This document shows positions 8,354 through 17,414 of a DNA stretch of 64,000 bases, in pieces (position 1 is the first letter of the stretch; each line of letters begins with the position of its first letter). Position numbers and translations under genes: made by a program. Origin of the DNA: Bradyrhizobium sp. G127 (lineage in GTDB: Bacteria > Pseudomonadota > Alphaproteobacteria > Rhizobiales > Xanthobacteraceae); NCBI RefSeq assembly GCF_021502575.1, contig NZ_JAKFGN010000002.1:434001-498000 (forward strand). Reading direction: 5' to 3'. The notes under the pieces are model-generated. The model was not told the origin of the DNA, did not search any database, and worked only from the letters and a program-made list of their open reading frames with translations.

Positions 8354-10060
8354 CTATTGGCCGGACCTCAGAATATTGCCCGCATTGCCTTGCTGGCCGT
8401 CGACAATCGAGCACAACACTACGCCGTTCAAACCGCGGCAGAAATGGCCTCGGATCTGCGTTGAAAGCCACGGTGCGGCAGAGTTGAAAACGTAAGCAGC
8501 GTCCGATCCAAGGCCATCCCTTGCAATAGCCGCCGGCTGTGTTTCGCAGAAATACTCCAGTTGTTTCGGTGTATTGCGCCCCGCATAAAAACTGTTGATT
8601 GTCATGCCGTGATCAGCGGCAAGTTTTCCGAAAATCCAGTACCCGGAAAACCCGCCCGGCGTATCCTTGCTGTCTTTGCTACATTGCCAAGCCGGAATGA
8701 CGATCAAATGCCGATGCTTCCGTCCGACCTCCTGCCAGATCGGGTCATCGGTGAATGCCGCTGAAGACGTGCGTGCCCAATTTTCACGAACTCCAATGTG
8801 CAGCGGGCGCAGGTCGAACATTTGAACGAGGAGCGCAAGCAATAAAGCCGTCCTCACGCCGGTACCGAATGCGGCATACGCTGCGCCGATGACGCAGCAC
8901 AGGATCAGATAAAACGCCGGCCAGAAAAGCCGGCCGGAGGCGCGAAAGGCTCCGAACGCATTCAACACAAAATCAGGAACCGGAATGTCATAGAGGACAG
9001 TGCTGCCGGCGGTCGCTTTCAAAGAGAGAGCGAAAAAGAGTGACGCGGCGAAAATCAACCAGCCTGCAATCGCTTCCCGCTTGAACAATTCCGTGATGAT
9101 CGATGGGCGCCACACCACCGCCGCCAGACCCAGCAGGATGATGCCGAGGCCCAGATAGTTGTAGCCTTCATACTGATTTGGCGAGATCGGCAGCCGATCC
9201 CACAAAAGGCCCGGATAATCCCATGGATCGATCGGTGCCAGCAGATTCATCGAATAGATTTTATATCCGGCCCCGGCGTAACCGGACTCCCCCGGACGGA
9301 GAAACCCGAAGATCAACAGCGCGGATATCGCGAGTCCGAACGAGAGACCGGCGCCAAACGCCGCACGCGAAAAACTGGCGAACCTCCCCTGCTTCGACTC
9401 CTCATCCGCCGCGAGGAACCAGCGCAGATAAGCCGCAAACAGAACCAGCAGCACCATCGCCGTGATGTAAGGATTGATGCCGCCCGCGACGAAGCACAGC
9501 AGACCGCCAGCCGCCATCTGCGCGCGTGACATTCTCCTTGCGGTCGACAGATAGAAATCGAACGCCGCCAAAATGAGCCAGTGACTCGCAAGCGGGAAAT
9601 GCCCGAGCCCACGCCAGATGAACGGCGGAGCTGTCATGAACAGCAGGCCACCGAGCAACGCCGATAATTCATGTCCTCCGGTGAGCCGCTTTGAAATCCG
9701 ATACCCGAAATAGAATTGCAGAACGACGCAAAGCACAAACCAGGGGCCGATATACTGAAAGTCAGTCGGCAGCACATGGCGAAAAGGCCAGAATATGGTC
9801 GCCACGAGGGGCAGCGAGTCCAGATATGCAATCGGTTCTCCGAGCGGATAACCGAGCTTGGACGCCCAGCCCAGCGGAAAACTCAGTTGCTCTTCCTGAC
9901 GAAAGAACTTCCAGCCGAGATAGCCTGTCGCCGAATCTCCGCCCAGCCAAGAAATATCGAATGGATTGAGAACCCTGACGCCCACCACGTAAACGGCAAA
10001 CGCCACGCCGATCACGACAAACCCGGCGCTCGCCATGAGCTTGCCTAACCAGGATTTCAT
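8354..10060 (-). CDS. Polytopic membrane protein, DUF6311-like (putative glycosyltransferase-C type)
   Basis: The 568-aa protein has roughly ten to eleven hydrophobic segments, followed by a C-terminal soluble domain of about 130 residues. The early motif FDISWLGGDSATGYLGWKFFR, in the first large periplasmic loop and read here as GGDSATGYLGWKF, with a conserved acidic residue, resembles GT-C type lipid-sugar-dependent transferases; the family is, from memory, DUF6311. It may add a side residue to lipid-linked or exported glycan at the periplasmic face. The ATG at 10060 is chosen over a GTG at 10072, though neither has a strong ribosome site. Function is inferred only. Confidence 0.7.
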   Translation of the reverse strand: MKSWLGKLMASAGFVVIGVAFAVYVVGVRVLNPFDISWLGGDSATGYLGWKFFRQEEQLSFPLGWASKLGYPLGEPIAYLDSLPLVATIFWPFRHVLPTDFQYIGPWFVLCVVLQFYFGYRISKRLTGGHELSALLGGLLFMTAPPFIWRGLGHFPLASHWLILAAFDFYLSTARRMSRAQMAAGGLLCFVAGGINPYITAMVLLVLFAAYLRWFLAADEESKQGRFASFSRAAFGAGLSFGLAISALLIFGFLRPGESGYAGAGYKIYSMNLLAPIDPWDYPGLLWDRLPISPNQYEGYNYLGLGIILLGLAAVVWRPSIITELFKREAIAGWLIFAASLFFALSLKATAGSTVLYDIPVPDFVLNAFGAFRASGRLFWPAFYLILCCVIGAAYAAFGTGVRTALLLALLVQMFDLRPLHIGVRENWARTSSAAFTDDPIWQEVGRKHRHLIVIPAWQCSKDSKDTPGGFSGYWIFGKLAADHGMTINSFYAGRNTPKQLEYFCETQPAAIARDGLGSDAAYVFNSAAPWLSTQIRGHFCRGLNGVVLCSIVDGQQGNAGNILRSGQ

Positions 10061-10169
10061 GGGATCGACCACGGGTTTCGACTAATTCCAGAGAAAAACA
10101 GAATCGCGGAAACGCGGCGCACGAAGCAATGCGGTCCTCTTGTTCTTACGCCCAACGTGCCGGCCGCGC

Positions 10170-10898
10170 TCAATTCTTGCTCCATACCGCAAGAACCGAC
10201 TTTCCGAATCGGCGCTGCAAGATCGGATCGAGACATCGCGACAACGGCACCATGAACCGGTCCCAGATCTTGATCTGCGATGAACTGGGTGAAGCCGAAT
10301 TCAGCAGCAAGCGATTTCCCAGGCTGGCCAGGAATCCGACGCTGTCGAGATACTCGAATCTGGAGAGATTCAGTCCGGACGGATTTAATGCAACGATCAT
10401 TTCGCGATCGTACCGCCTGAAATGGCCGATCGCCTTATCGAACGCCGTATACAGATACTGATGCGCCGGCGCGATGACGACGATGCAACCGCCGCGGTCC
10501 AGTTGCACAGCGGCGCGTTCAAGTTCGCCACGATCGTTCAAAATATGCTCCAGAACGTCGATGTAGAGAATGGTATCGAAGAGTTCCGACGCGTCGAGAT
10601 CTTCGAGCTTTCCGACCCTCACTTCACAGATCGCAGGCAAATGCCCCGCGGCGATTTCATCGCGCATTCGCCCGGCGAGTGCCGGATCAGGCTCCAGCGC
10701 GACCCACCTCTTCTGCCTTTTGCATAGCGTCCGCGCCGTTGCGCCCAGCCCTGCACCGACCTCGAGCACCCGCGGACCCATATGCGGTTCAATACGCGAC
10801 GCCCAGTAGGCCTTCCAGTTGGTCGCTAGCGTGAAGACATCTAGTTCGCCGCCTTCATAGCTGTAATGACCGGATCCTTCCTCGATCGGCGCAGGCAC
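10170..10898 (-). CDS. Class I SAM-dependent methyltransferase
   Basis: The 242-aa protein has motif I RVLEVGAGLGATARTL, the acidic strand-2 residue in WVALEPDPALAGRM, LYIDVLEHI (motif II) and GGCIVVIAPAHQYLY. The start is a GTG at 10898 preceded by AAAGGA with 7-nt spacing; the open frame extends further upstream but only as a shadow of the glycosyltransferase. It overlaps the GT2 gene by 58 nt, so the two are probably co-translated. Family neighbours suggest methylation of a glycan or of a polyprenyl-linked intermediate; the substrate is unknown. Confidence 0.8.
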   Translation of the reverse strand: MPAPIEEGSGHYSYEGGELDVFTLATNWKAYWASRIEPHMGPRVLEVGAGLGATARTLCKRQKRWVALEPDPALAGRMRDEIAAGHLPAICEVRVGKLEDLDASELFDTILYIDVLEHILNDRGELERAAVQLDRGGCIVVIAPAHQYLYTAFDKAIGHFRRYDREMIVALNPSGLNLSRFEYLDSVGFLASLGNRLLLNSASPSSSQIKIWDRFMVPLSRCLDPILQRRFGKSVLAVWSKN

Positions 10899-11845
10899 GT
10901 CGTATCCTTTATGTAAGTCAGGGCGTGAATGGCAGGCACGAATGGAAAGCCCGAGCGCCCGCTCAGAGAGACGAACACACTGGTCACCAGCAGCGTAAGT
11001 ATCTGGAGGATCGCCAGCGCAGCGAAGCCCGCGACGTTCGTCGTCCATCCCGGAATGGCCAGATCCGTTGTGAGCCGCAATGCGATCGCGACAGCAGAGA
11101 TCAGAACAGGCAATGCGCCGACAATGAGCGAGCCGACAAGCAAACGAACAAACATGAGATCGCTGAACACCGAGATTGCGCTCAGGCCGTGAACGACGAG
11201 CGAAACAAAGTTCATTGTCGATTGCCCGGCGTAGCGCGTGCCACGAGTCGTGTCCGTGCTTTCCAGCGGGACTCTGGATCGCACCAGCGCACCAGCGAAA
11301 TGATTCCACAGCTCTGCCATATGGGCAATTCGCCCAAGCTGGTCGCCCGGTATCAGGCAGAAATTGCCGAAATCGATGGCCTTGCCGGTCAGCAGACGAA
11401 ACAGCGCTTTATAGACCTTGTAGAATGCACGGAAACGCCAGCTCTCCGAGCGTTGCGCCCGCTTTGCGACCACGATAGCGCCGGGCTTCTTGGCCGACAC
11501 ATTCAGCATGGTGGCGATGTCTTCGGGCCTGTCTTCTCCATCACTATCCATGACAAGGCAGAGATCGTGCGCGGCCATGCGGTTGGCGTGCGCCAATCCA
11601 ACTGCAATGGCGCGCTGGTGCCCCATATTGGCGGCGAGCGACACGACGGTCACGCCGTCGATGTTTTGCAGCGAGTTGACTGCCGCCTCGATCCTGGGGC
11701 GCTGGGACGATCCATCGTCGACCGCGATAACGTCGACGCTCACGTTCCAGGCCGGCATGATCCTGTCGATCTCTGCCAACAACTGGCCGAATGAATCCCA
11801 GTCGTTGAAGACCGGAGTCACGATCAAAAGGGATCTGGCCACCAT
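10841..11845 (-). CDS. Glycosyltransferase family 2, DPM/GtrB-like with C-terminal membrane segments
   Basis: The 334-aa enzyme begins with LLIVTPVFNDWDSF and holds VIAVDDGSSQ (nucleotide binding) and VMDSDGEDRPED, the DxD-type metal site of polyprenyl-phosphate glycosyltransferases. Two hydrophobic stretches (about residues 230-255 and 265-295) would anchor it in the inner membrane. Such enzymes make polyprenyl-phosphate sugars that feed GT-C enzymes, which fits the DUF6311 protein downstream. The last 58 nt overlap the methyltransferase. Confidence 0.85.
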   Translation of the reverse strand: MVARSLLIVTPVFNDWDSFGQLLAEIDRIMPAWNVSVDVIAVDDGSSQRPRIEAAVNSLQNIDGVTVVSLAANMGHQRAIAVGLAHANRMAAHDLCLVMDSDGEDRPEDIATMLNVSAKKPGAIVVAKRAQRSESWRFRAFYKVYKALFRLLTGKAIDFGNFCLIPGDQLGRIAHMAELWNHFAGALVRSRVPLESTDTTRGTRYAGQSTMNFVSLVVHGLSAISVFSDLMFVRLLVGSLIVGALPVLISAVAIALRLTTDLAIPGWTTNVAGFAALAILQILTLLVTSVFVSLSGRSGFPFVPAIHALTYIKDTTCLRRSRKDPVITAMKAAN

Positions 11846-11914
11846 CTGATATCCGGCAAGTTGAACTGGCGGCGATCGAGGGCGTCCAACGACGCGACAG
11901 GCCCGAACCGGCAG

Positions 11915-12895
11915 TTACGCGAAAGAAAGACTCGGACTTTCGACCAGACCCGAGAGCTGGTTCTCGAAATAATTGATGGTCTTGAGAAGCCCCTCATTCA
12001 GGGACGTGACGGGCTGCCAGTTCAGCAGCTCACGTGCCTTGCTGATATCGGGGCAACGCTGCCTCGGATCGTCATGCGGCAAGGGCTTGTAGCTGATTTT
12101 CGATGACGATCCGGTCAAGTCGATCACGCGTTCCGCCAGTTCACGGATCGTGAATTCAGAGGGGTTTCCGAGATTGACGGGCCCTGTCACCGAGTCCGGC
12201 GTGTCCATCATCCGCACAAATCCATCGATCATGTCATCGACGTAGCAGAAGGCCCGCGATTGAGAACCATCGCCGTAAATCGAAATCTCCTCACCGCGAA
12301 GTGCCTGAACGATGAAGTTCGAGACGACGCGGCCATCGTTCGGATGCATCCGGGGGCCATAGGTATTGAAAATCCGCGCAACCTTGATGCGCAGATGATG
12401 CTGACGATGATAATCGAAGAAGAGCGTTTCAGCGCACCGTTTGCCCTCGTCGTAACACGAGCGGAATCCGATCGGATTGACGTTGCCCCAGTATTCCTCA
12501 CGCTGCGGATGCTCGGCGGGATCGCCATAAACCTCGGACGTGGAAGCCTGGAATATCCTGGCGCGAACCCGCTTGGCGAGGCCCAGCATATTGATCGCGC
12601 CGTGCACGCTCGTCTTGGTCGTCTGCACCGGATCGAACTGGTAGTGGATCGGAGACGCCGGACAGGCCAGATTGTAGATCTCGTCGACCTCGACATAGAG
12701 CGGAAACGTCACGTCGTGGCGCATCAGTTCGAAGTTCGGATCGCCCATCAGGGGCGCCACGTTGCGCCGGCTTCCGGTAAAGAAATTATCAACGCACAGG
12801 ACGTCATGCCCGTCCTCAAGCAGTTTTTCACACAGATGAGACCCCAGAAAGCCCGCGCCTCCGGTCACCATAATGCGCTTGCTCGAATGGATCAT
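11915..12895 (-). CDS. uxs: UDP-glucuronate decarboxylase (UDP-xylose synthase)
   Basis: The 326-aa extended SDR has the Rossmann motif [12 protein letters not shown], the typical [35 protein letters not shown] and the catalytic [11 protein letters not shown] (Tyr-x3-Lys) followed by [10 protein letters not shown]. This set is characteristic of bacterial UXS, which converts UDP-glucuronate to UDP-xylose. It indicates a pentose, or a derivative, in the surface glycan. The length matches single-domain Uxs. Confidence 0.93.
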   Translation of the reverse strand: MIHSSKRIMVTGGAGFLGSHLCEKLLEDGHDVLCVDNFFTGSRRNVAPLMGDPNFELMRHDVTFPLYVEVDEIYNLACPASPIHYQFDPVQTTKTSVHGAINMLGLAKRVRARIFQASTSEVYGDPAEHPQREEYWGNVNPIGFRSCYDEGKRCAETLFFDYHRQHHLRIKVARIFNTYGPRMHPNDGRVVSNFIVQALRGEEISIYGDGSQSRAFCYVDDMIDGFVRMMDTPDSVTGPVNLGNPSEFTIRELAERVIDLTGSSSKISYKPLPHDDPRQRCPDISKARELLNWQPVTSLNEGLLKTINYFENQLSGLVESPSLSFA

Positions 12896-12928
12896 GGATC
12901 ACCGCCCTGTCTCCGCATGAGAGACCGA

Positions 12929-14083
12929 TTACCTGGGCATTAATGACCCCATACGACTGAATATGCCGTTAACCGCCCCGATCAAATTCGTGGGTGCATC
13001 GACGATTACCCCCCGTACCGTCATCCAGAAGCTGGCCCCACAGACCAGTGCCAGCATGAGGTATTGGAGAACAATCGCCATGGGTTGCGCGACCGATACG
13101 GTCGAAAGGCCGAATCCGGCGATACGCACCACGAGGATTCCGACAATGAGGAGCGCGATGGCGAAATTTCGATTCTGCCGCGTGGTCCGTGGAGCGCCGA
13201 GAATGGCAAAGGCCATCAGGACGAAAACGAAGGGATAGATCGGCCCGAAAATCCGATCATGCAGTTCGGCACGAAACTCGCCGGGGACGCGCTTGACCAC
13301 CGGATCGTCGGGCGGCGGCGAGATCAGGTCTCCCATCGACCGCTCGCGTGGACCATAGGTCACGCTCTGAACGACATTCGAGAATTGAGAAAGATCGAAG
13401 GCGTAGCTGTTGAACGCAACAAGCGCCGGATCGCGCTTCCCGGTCTCAAACCGCTGCAAGTTGCCGTCCTGAAGAATCAGAAACGAGCCCCGCTCGTTCT
13501 TCTGAACGGTGCCGCGGTCCGCTAGAATATCAATTCGCTCGGCCGGATTGCGCTGGTCGTCGATGAAAATTCCAACGAGAAGACCACCGGGTTGCCGTCC
13601 CTGAATGCGGATCGTCAGAGGTCCGAGTTTCTGAAACTCGCCAGGACGAAGAATGTTGGTGAGGACATCAGCGCCGATTTCGGTTTGCCAGCGCCGCAAC
13701 GCGCGCAAACATTCCGGCGCGAGATAAGTCGAAAGAAACGCAACGAACAAACTCACGATGCATGTTGCGATCAAAAACGGGCGAAGGAATCTGGCCGGCG
13801 CTAGCCCGGCCGCATTCATGACGATGATTTCGGAGTCGGAGGCCAGCCGGTTGAGGGTATGCATCACCGCGATCAGCAGCGCGATCGGCGCGATGATCAT
13901 GGCCAGCAGCGGGATCGCCAGACCCGTGACCCCGAGGAAGACGAGAATCGATTGACCCTGCCCGGTCATCAGATCGATGCCGCGCAACGCCTGCGTGATC
14001 CAGATGACGCTCGTCAACGAGACGAGAACCATCAGAAACGCGAGCAGCGTTGTTCGGACAATGTAGCGGTCGATGGCGCTCAT
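12929..14083 (-). CDS. LptF/LptG family permease (YjgP/YjgQ), stand-alone copy
   Basis: The 384-aa protein has the family layout: three N-terminal membrane helices (residues 10-35, 50-80, 100-125), a periplasmic beta-jellyroll region (130-270) and three C-terminal helices. RYIVRTTLLAFLMVL at the N-terminus and NAAGLAPARFLRP (coupling helix) are characteristic of LptF. LptF with LptG and LptB2 extracts LPS from the inner membrane. No lptG, lptD or pepA lies beside it, unlike the standard operon, so it may be an extra, locus-specific copy. GGAAG lies 5 nt before the ATG. It is divergent from the ligase gene. Confidence 0.85.
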   Translation of the reverse strand: MSAIDRYIVRTTLLAFLMVLVSLTSVIWITQALRGIDLMTGQGQSILVFLGVTGLAIPLLAMIIAPIALLIAVMHTLNRLASDSEIIVMNAAGLAPARFLRPFLIATCIVSLFVAFLSTYLAPECLRALRRWQTEIGADVLTNILRPGEFQKLGPLTIRIQGRQPGGLLVGIFIDDQRNPAERIDILADRGTVQKNERGSFLILQDGNLQRFETGKRDPALVAFNSYAFDLSQFSNVVQSVTYGPRERSMGDLISPPPDDPVVKRVPGEFRAELHDRIFGPIYPFVFVLMAFAILGAPRTTRQNRNFAIALLIVGILVVRIAGFGLSTVSVAQPMAIVLQYLMLALVCGASFWMTVRGVIVDAPTNLIGAVNGIFSRMGSLMPR

Positions 14084-14197
14084 CGGGCTTCCGGCGACAG
14101 TCCTTCTGGAAGATACACTGATTTGCTGTTATCGTCTTGAGACATATTGTGTATTCCTTATCACCTTCACTCGGAAATAACACCCGCACAGAGGCAA

Positions 14198-15514
14198 ATG
14201 TATATCGCAATAAAGCGGGAATTGGCCGATGTGTGGCTTGCGTTCAGCACGTGGCGCGGCCCGAACCGGGCACTCGCCGAGGCTGCGCGACGCAAGGGAA
14301 CGGAAAACTTCGCCATTATCGCAGCGGCGGCGCTGCCGTGGTCGACGTCGATCGCCTCGTCCTGTGCGCTCGCGTTTCTGATCGCATTCCTGACCACGAT
14401 GAAGCCGGGGGCTTTCTTTCGTTCTCTGAAGCATCCCGCCAGCCTGAGCGTCCTGGCCATCTGCCTTATCGCGTTGCTGGGACTGTTATGGGCCGTTGAT
14501 ATTCCGTGGTCCGATCGGTGGCGCGGCCTGACGCCGATCGCCAAACTGCTCGGCATTCCGGTGCTGATCTACTACTTCGGAAAGTCCGAGCGCAGCCGTT
14601 ACATTTTCTTCGCCTTTGCCGCATCATGTACGATCCTGATGCTGTTTTCCTGGATCGTGCTTTTTTTCCCGAATTTTGCGATCCACTACAAATCCGACCA
14701 GCCCGGCGTTCCGGTCAAGAATTACATCGATCAAAGCCAGGGATTTGTTTTTTGCGCGTTCGCGCTCGCTGCGGTGACTGTCGAGGCCTATCGTAAAAAC
14801 AAACGCGCCGTCGCCATATTGTCTGCCGTCATCGCAACGGCGCTCCTGGCCAATCTGGCCTTCGTCAATGTTGCCCGAACGGCGCTTGTCTATTCGCCAA
14901 TTCTTGCCGTGCTGTTTGCCTATCGGTATCTCGACCGGAGGCGATTCTGGATCGCGGTTCTGGCTCTCGTTCTCGCCGCCGCCGGTCTGTGGGCGGCGTC
15001 ACCGAACCTCCAGAACAAAACTGCCGCGGTGCTCACCGAATACCAGGTCCGCATGACGGATCGCGGCCCCTCCTCCGTGGGACAGAGGCTCACCTACTGG
15101 GATAAGTCGATCAGATTTTTTGAAGCCGCCCCTGTTCTCGGCCACGGCACCGGCGCGATCAGAACCCTGTTCCAGCGCGATGCCGTCGGCAAGACGGGTC
15201 TGGAGGCGATGGTCACCGGCAATCCCCATAACCAGACGCTGCTGTTTGCTCTGCAATGGGGAATCCTGGGATGCTTGGCCCTCTACGCCATGTGGATCAC
15301 ACATTTGTGGACCTTCCGCGGGAGCGGACTTGTCGCCTGGTTCGGACTGCTGGCGGTCGCACAGAACATCCTGAGTTCGCTGTTCAACTCCCATCTCTCC
15401 GATTTCTATCAGGGCTGGCTGTACGTCATCGTCGTCGGCATCGCGGCGGGCCGGATATACGAATCGGCGGACGTCCACGGAACGTCCGCCGATTCAAGCT
15501 CGGATCGTCGATGA
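14198..15514 (+). CDS. O-antigen ligase family protein (WaaL/Wzy_C type)
   Basis: The 438-aa protein has about ten hydrophobic segments, with the long periplasmic loop in the C-terminal half. In that loop are RLTYWDKSIRFFEAAP, GHGTGAIRTLF and NPHNQTLLFALQWGI, the Wzy_C pattern with the conserved Arg and His. WaaL transfers the lipid-linked O-chain to lipid A-core on the periplasmic side, which agrees with the ABC exporter in the same locus. The ATG at 14198 gives a charged N-terminus; a TTG at 14147 is possible but less likely. A polymerase of the Wzy type cannot be excluded, though ABC-dependent loci do not need one. Confidence 0.85.
   Translation: MYIAIKRELADVWLAFSTWRGPNRALAEAARRKGTENFAIIAAAALPWSTSIASSCALAFLIAFLTTMKPGAFFRSLKHPASLSVLAICLIALLGLLWAVDIPWSDRWRGLTPIAKLLGIPVLIYYFGKSERSRYIFFAFAASCTILMLFSWIVLFFPNFAIHYKSDQPGVPVKNYIDQSQGFVFCAFALAAVTVEAYRKNKRAVAILSAVIATALLANLAFVNVARTALVYSPILAVLFAYRYLDRRRFWIAVLALVLAAAGLWAASPNLQNKTAAVLTEYQVRMTDRGPSSVGQRLTYWDKSIRFFEAAPVLGHGTGAIRTLFQRDAVGKTGLEAMVTGNPHNQTLLFALQWGILGCLALYAMWITHLWTFRGSGLVAWFGLLAVAQNILSSLFNSHLSDFYQGWLYVIVVGIAAGRIYESADVHGTSADSSSDRR
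15461..15495. terminator. 14-bp perfect hairpin at the end of the ligase gene
   Basis: Bases 15461-15474 and 15482-15495 form a perfect 14-bp GC-rich inverted repeat around a 7-nt loop, inside the last codons of the ligase gene and just before the convergent gene ending at 15520. No run of T follows on either strand. It may act as a bidirectional barrier in the 5-bp intergenic space. Confidence 0.5.
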
Positions 15515-15519
15515 TATGG

Positions 15520-16017
15520 TCAGGTCCGAGTCAATGTGATGTTGGCGCCCTTGAACTCGCCGCCCTCGGAGCGGATCACGACTGATTGGGAATTGCCGCG
15601 TGTGGTGAGGGCAAGATCCGCGGAGAATGTTCCGGCGCGAACCACGACCTGAAACCGCCCCCCCGATGTCGTTCCTTCGACATCGCCGCTGACATTGCGT
15701 GTCGCCTCGCTCCATGTCCCGCTCAGCTTGCCGCCACTGGCAACGACATTGCTGGTGAGTTCGATCTTGTAGCTGTCGCTCGCGCAGCGCAGCGTCTGCT
15801 GAAGAGCATTACCGTCATTCCGGACCGCATATGTCGCGCGGCACCTGATCGCCTCGCGCGCGCCGCCTTCAAGCGAAATCGAGCCCTTCCCCGACCAGAC
15901 ACCCGACATGCCGGCAAATGGCTGTCCTGATTGAGCAGAGGATTGGCTGGAAACGAGTGAAAGTCCGAGAATGACGGCGACCGCGGCACGCCGTCCGATT
16001 GATTCAAACGAAAGCAT
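15520..16017 (-). CDS. Secreted protein of unknown function
   Basis: The 165-aa protein has a signal peptide of about 28 residues (a basic start RR, hydrophobic AVAVILGLSLV, cleavage near SSAQS). The mature part is rich in Gly, Ser and Thr with beta-strand character, including MSGVWSGKGSISLEGG, and two cysteines (in AIRCRATY and LRCASD) that could pair in the periplasm. I do not recognise a named family. It converges on the ligase gene with 5 bp between the stops. Confidence 0.7.
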   Translation of the reverse strand: MLSFESIGRRAAVAVILGLSLVSSQSSAQSGQPFAGMSGVWSGKGSISLEGGAREAIRCRATYAVRNDGNALQQTLRCASDSYKIELTSNVVASGGKLSGTWSEATRNVSGDVEGTTSGGRFQVVVRAGTFSADLALTTRGNSQSVVIRSEGGEFKGANITLTRT

Positions 16018-16314
16018 TGCACCTCACATCAATACAGAAACGCTCGCAAAATCAGCGAGCGAAAGACTGAGCCCTGCTAACCTTTCAGCAGCGCCACGGT
16101 TCCGATCATCGGTCGAGAATAAGGATGAATTTGGGACAACAACGGCTTCCTGCCGGGATCAACGTCTTGTGAAGCAAGGTTTGCGGCGGAGAAGGTCTGG
16201 AATGGGCGGCATCGCGATGAGACACCGGCTTCATTGCCACGGCGAATGGGGCTAGCCTTGACGCGATTTGTAACCCCACCGCCGACATCCGCCCACCGCA
16301 ACGAGGATATTGTC

Positions 16315-17394
16315 TTGACCAGCCCGCTCGCCGCAAAGATCGCTCGCGAATACGGAACGCCCGCGCTCGTCATCGACATGGATCGTGTTGAACGAAACAT
16401 CGCGCGGGTGCAGAGCATCTGCGATGCCGCGGGCGTCGCCAACCGGCCCCATATCAAGACGCACAAGAGTCCGCTGCTTGCCCAGCTTCAGATCAAGGCC
16501 GGCGCAAAAGGCATCACCTGCCAGAAGCTCGGCGAAGCCGAGGTGATGGCCGACGCCGGGATCAATGACATTCTCATCAGCTATAATCTGCTCGGCGACG
16601 AGAAGATGGCCCGCCTTGGCGCCCTGCTGGCAAAGACCCATGTCACGGTTGCAGCAGACAATGAGGTTGTCATCGCAGGACTGCCCGGCGCGGCGGCCGT
16701 TGCCAGGCGCTCGTTACCTGTGGTGATCGAGTGCGACACCGGCCGCAAGCGCGCCGGCGTCGAGACACCGGCGGAAGTGATCGCTCTTGCTCGACAGATC
16801 AGGGACGCGCGCGGTCTCACATTTGCAGGCCTCCTCATGTACCCGACGGAAACCGGCTGGAGCGATGCGCAGCGCTTTTATGATGAAGCCCTGGCCGGCC
16901 TTCGGCAGTTGGGTCTCGATCCTGCCATCGTTTCGACCGGCGGATCGCCGAACCTGAAGAACGTCGGTCAGCTCAAGGGCGCCACCGAACATCGTCCCGG
17001 CACCTATATCTACAATGACCGCATGCAGGTCGCGGCCGGCGTCGCCACATGGGAGGACTGTGCCCTGCACGTCTACTCCACCGTGGTCAGCCGGGCCGCA
17101 CCCGATCGCGGTATTCTCGACGCCGGCTCCAAGACTCTCACCGCGGATACCGGCGGGCTCGACGGCTACGGACTGATCCTCGAACACCCGCAAGCAAGGA
17201 TCGCGCGCTTCGCCGAGGAGCATGGCTTCCTCGATCTAAGCCGAAGCAATACGCGTCCGGCGGTGGGCGACGTCGTCCGCATCGTGCCGAACCATGTCTG
17301 CGTGGTGGTGAATATGTCCGATGAGGTGGTGATGGTCCGCGGTGACGAGATCGTCGGCATTCTGCCAGTGGCGGCACGCGGCAAGCTGCGGTGA
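16315..17394 (+). CDS. PLP-dependent D-threonine aldolase/DSD1-like enzyme
   Basis: The 359-aa enzyme has the alanine-racemase-type barrel with the PLP lysine in NRPHIKTHKSPLLA and a C-terminal domain with EHGFLDL and PNHVCVVVN, the metal-binding His/Cys pattern of D-threonine aldolase and D-serine dehydratase. It probably cleaves D-threonine or a related D-beta-hydroxy amino acid in the cytoplasm. I chose the TTG at 16315 because AACGAGGATATTG supplies a ribosome site; in-frame starts upstream (TTG 16234, ATG 16246) would give up to 386 residues with an extension unlike the family. Confidence 0.85.
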   Translation: MTSPLAAKIAREYGTPALVIDMDRVERNIARVQSICDAAGVANRPHIKTHKSPLLAQLQIKAGAKGITCQKLGEAEVMADAGINDILISYNLLGDEKMARLGALLAKTHVTVAADNEVVIAGLPGAAAVARRSLPVVIECDTGRKRAGVETPAEVIALARQIRDARGLTFAGLLMYPTETGWSDAQRFYDEALAGLRQLGLDPAIVSTGGSPNLKNVGQLKGATEHRPGTYIYNDRMQVAAGVATWEDCALHVYSTVVSRAAPDRGILDAGSKTLTADTGGLDGYGLILEHPQARIARFAEEHGFLDLSRSNTRPAVGDVVRIVPNHVCVVVNMSDEVVMVRGDEIVGILPVAARGKLR

Positions 17395-17414
17395 TCGCCC
17401 AACGGCCTTGCGTA

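Noticed and set aside
10899-11309. N-terminal extension of the methyltransferase frame to 11309
   Set aside because: The extra sequence is a shadow of the GT2 gene; the GTG at 10898 with its ribosome site gives the family start.
1-15514. Possible capsule (KpsC/S) rather than O-antigen locus
   Set aside because: No KpsC/KpsS genes are seen, while an O-antigen ligase and an LptF-type permease are present.
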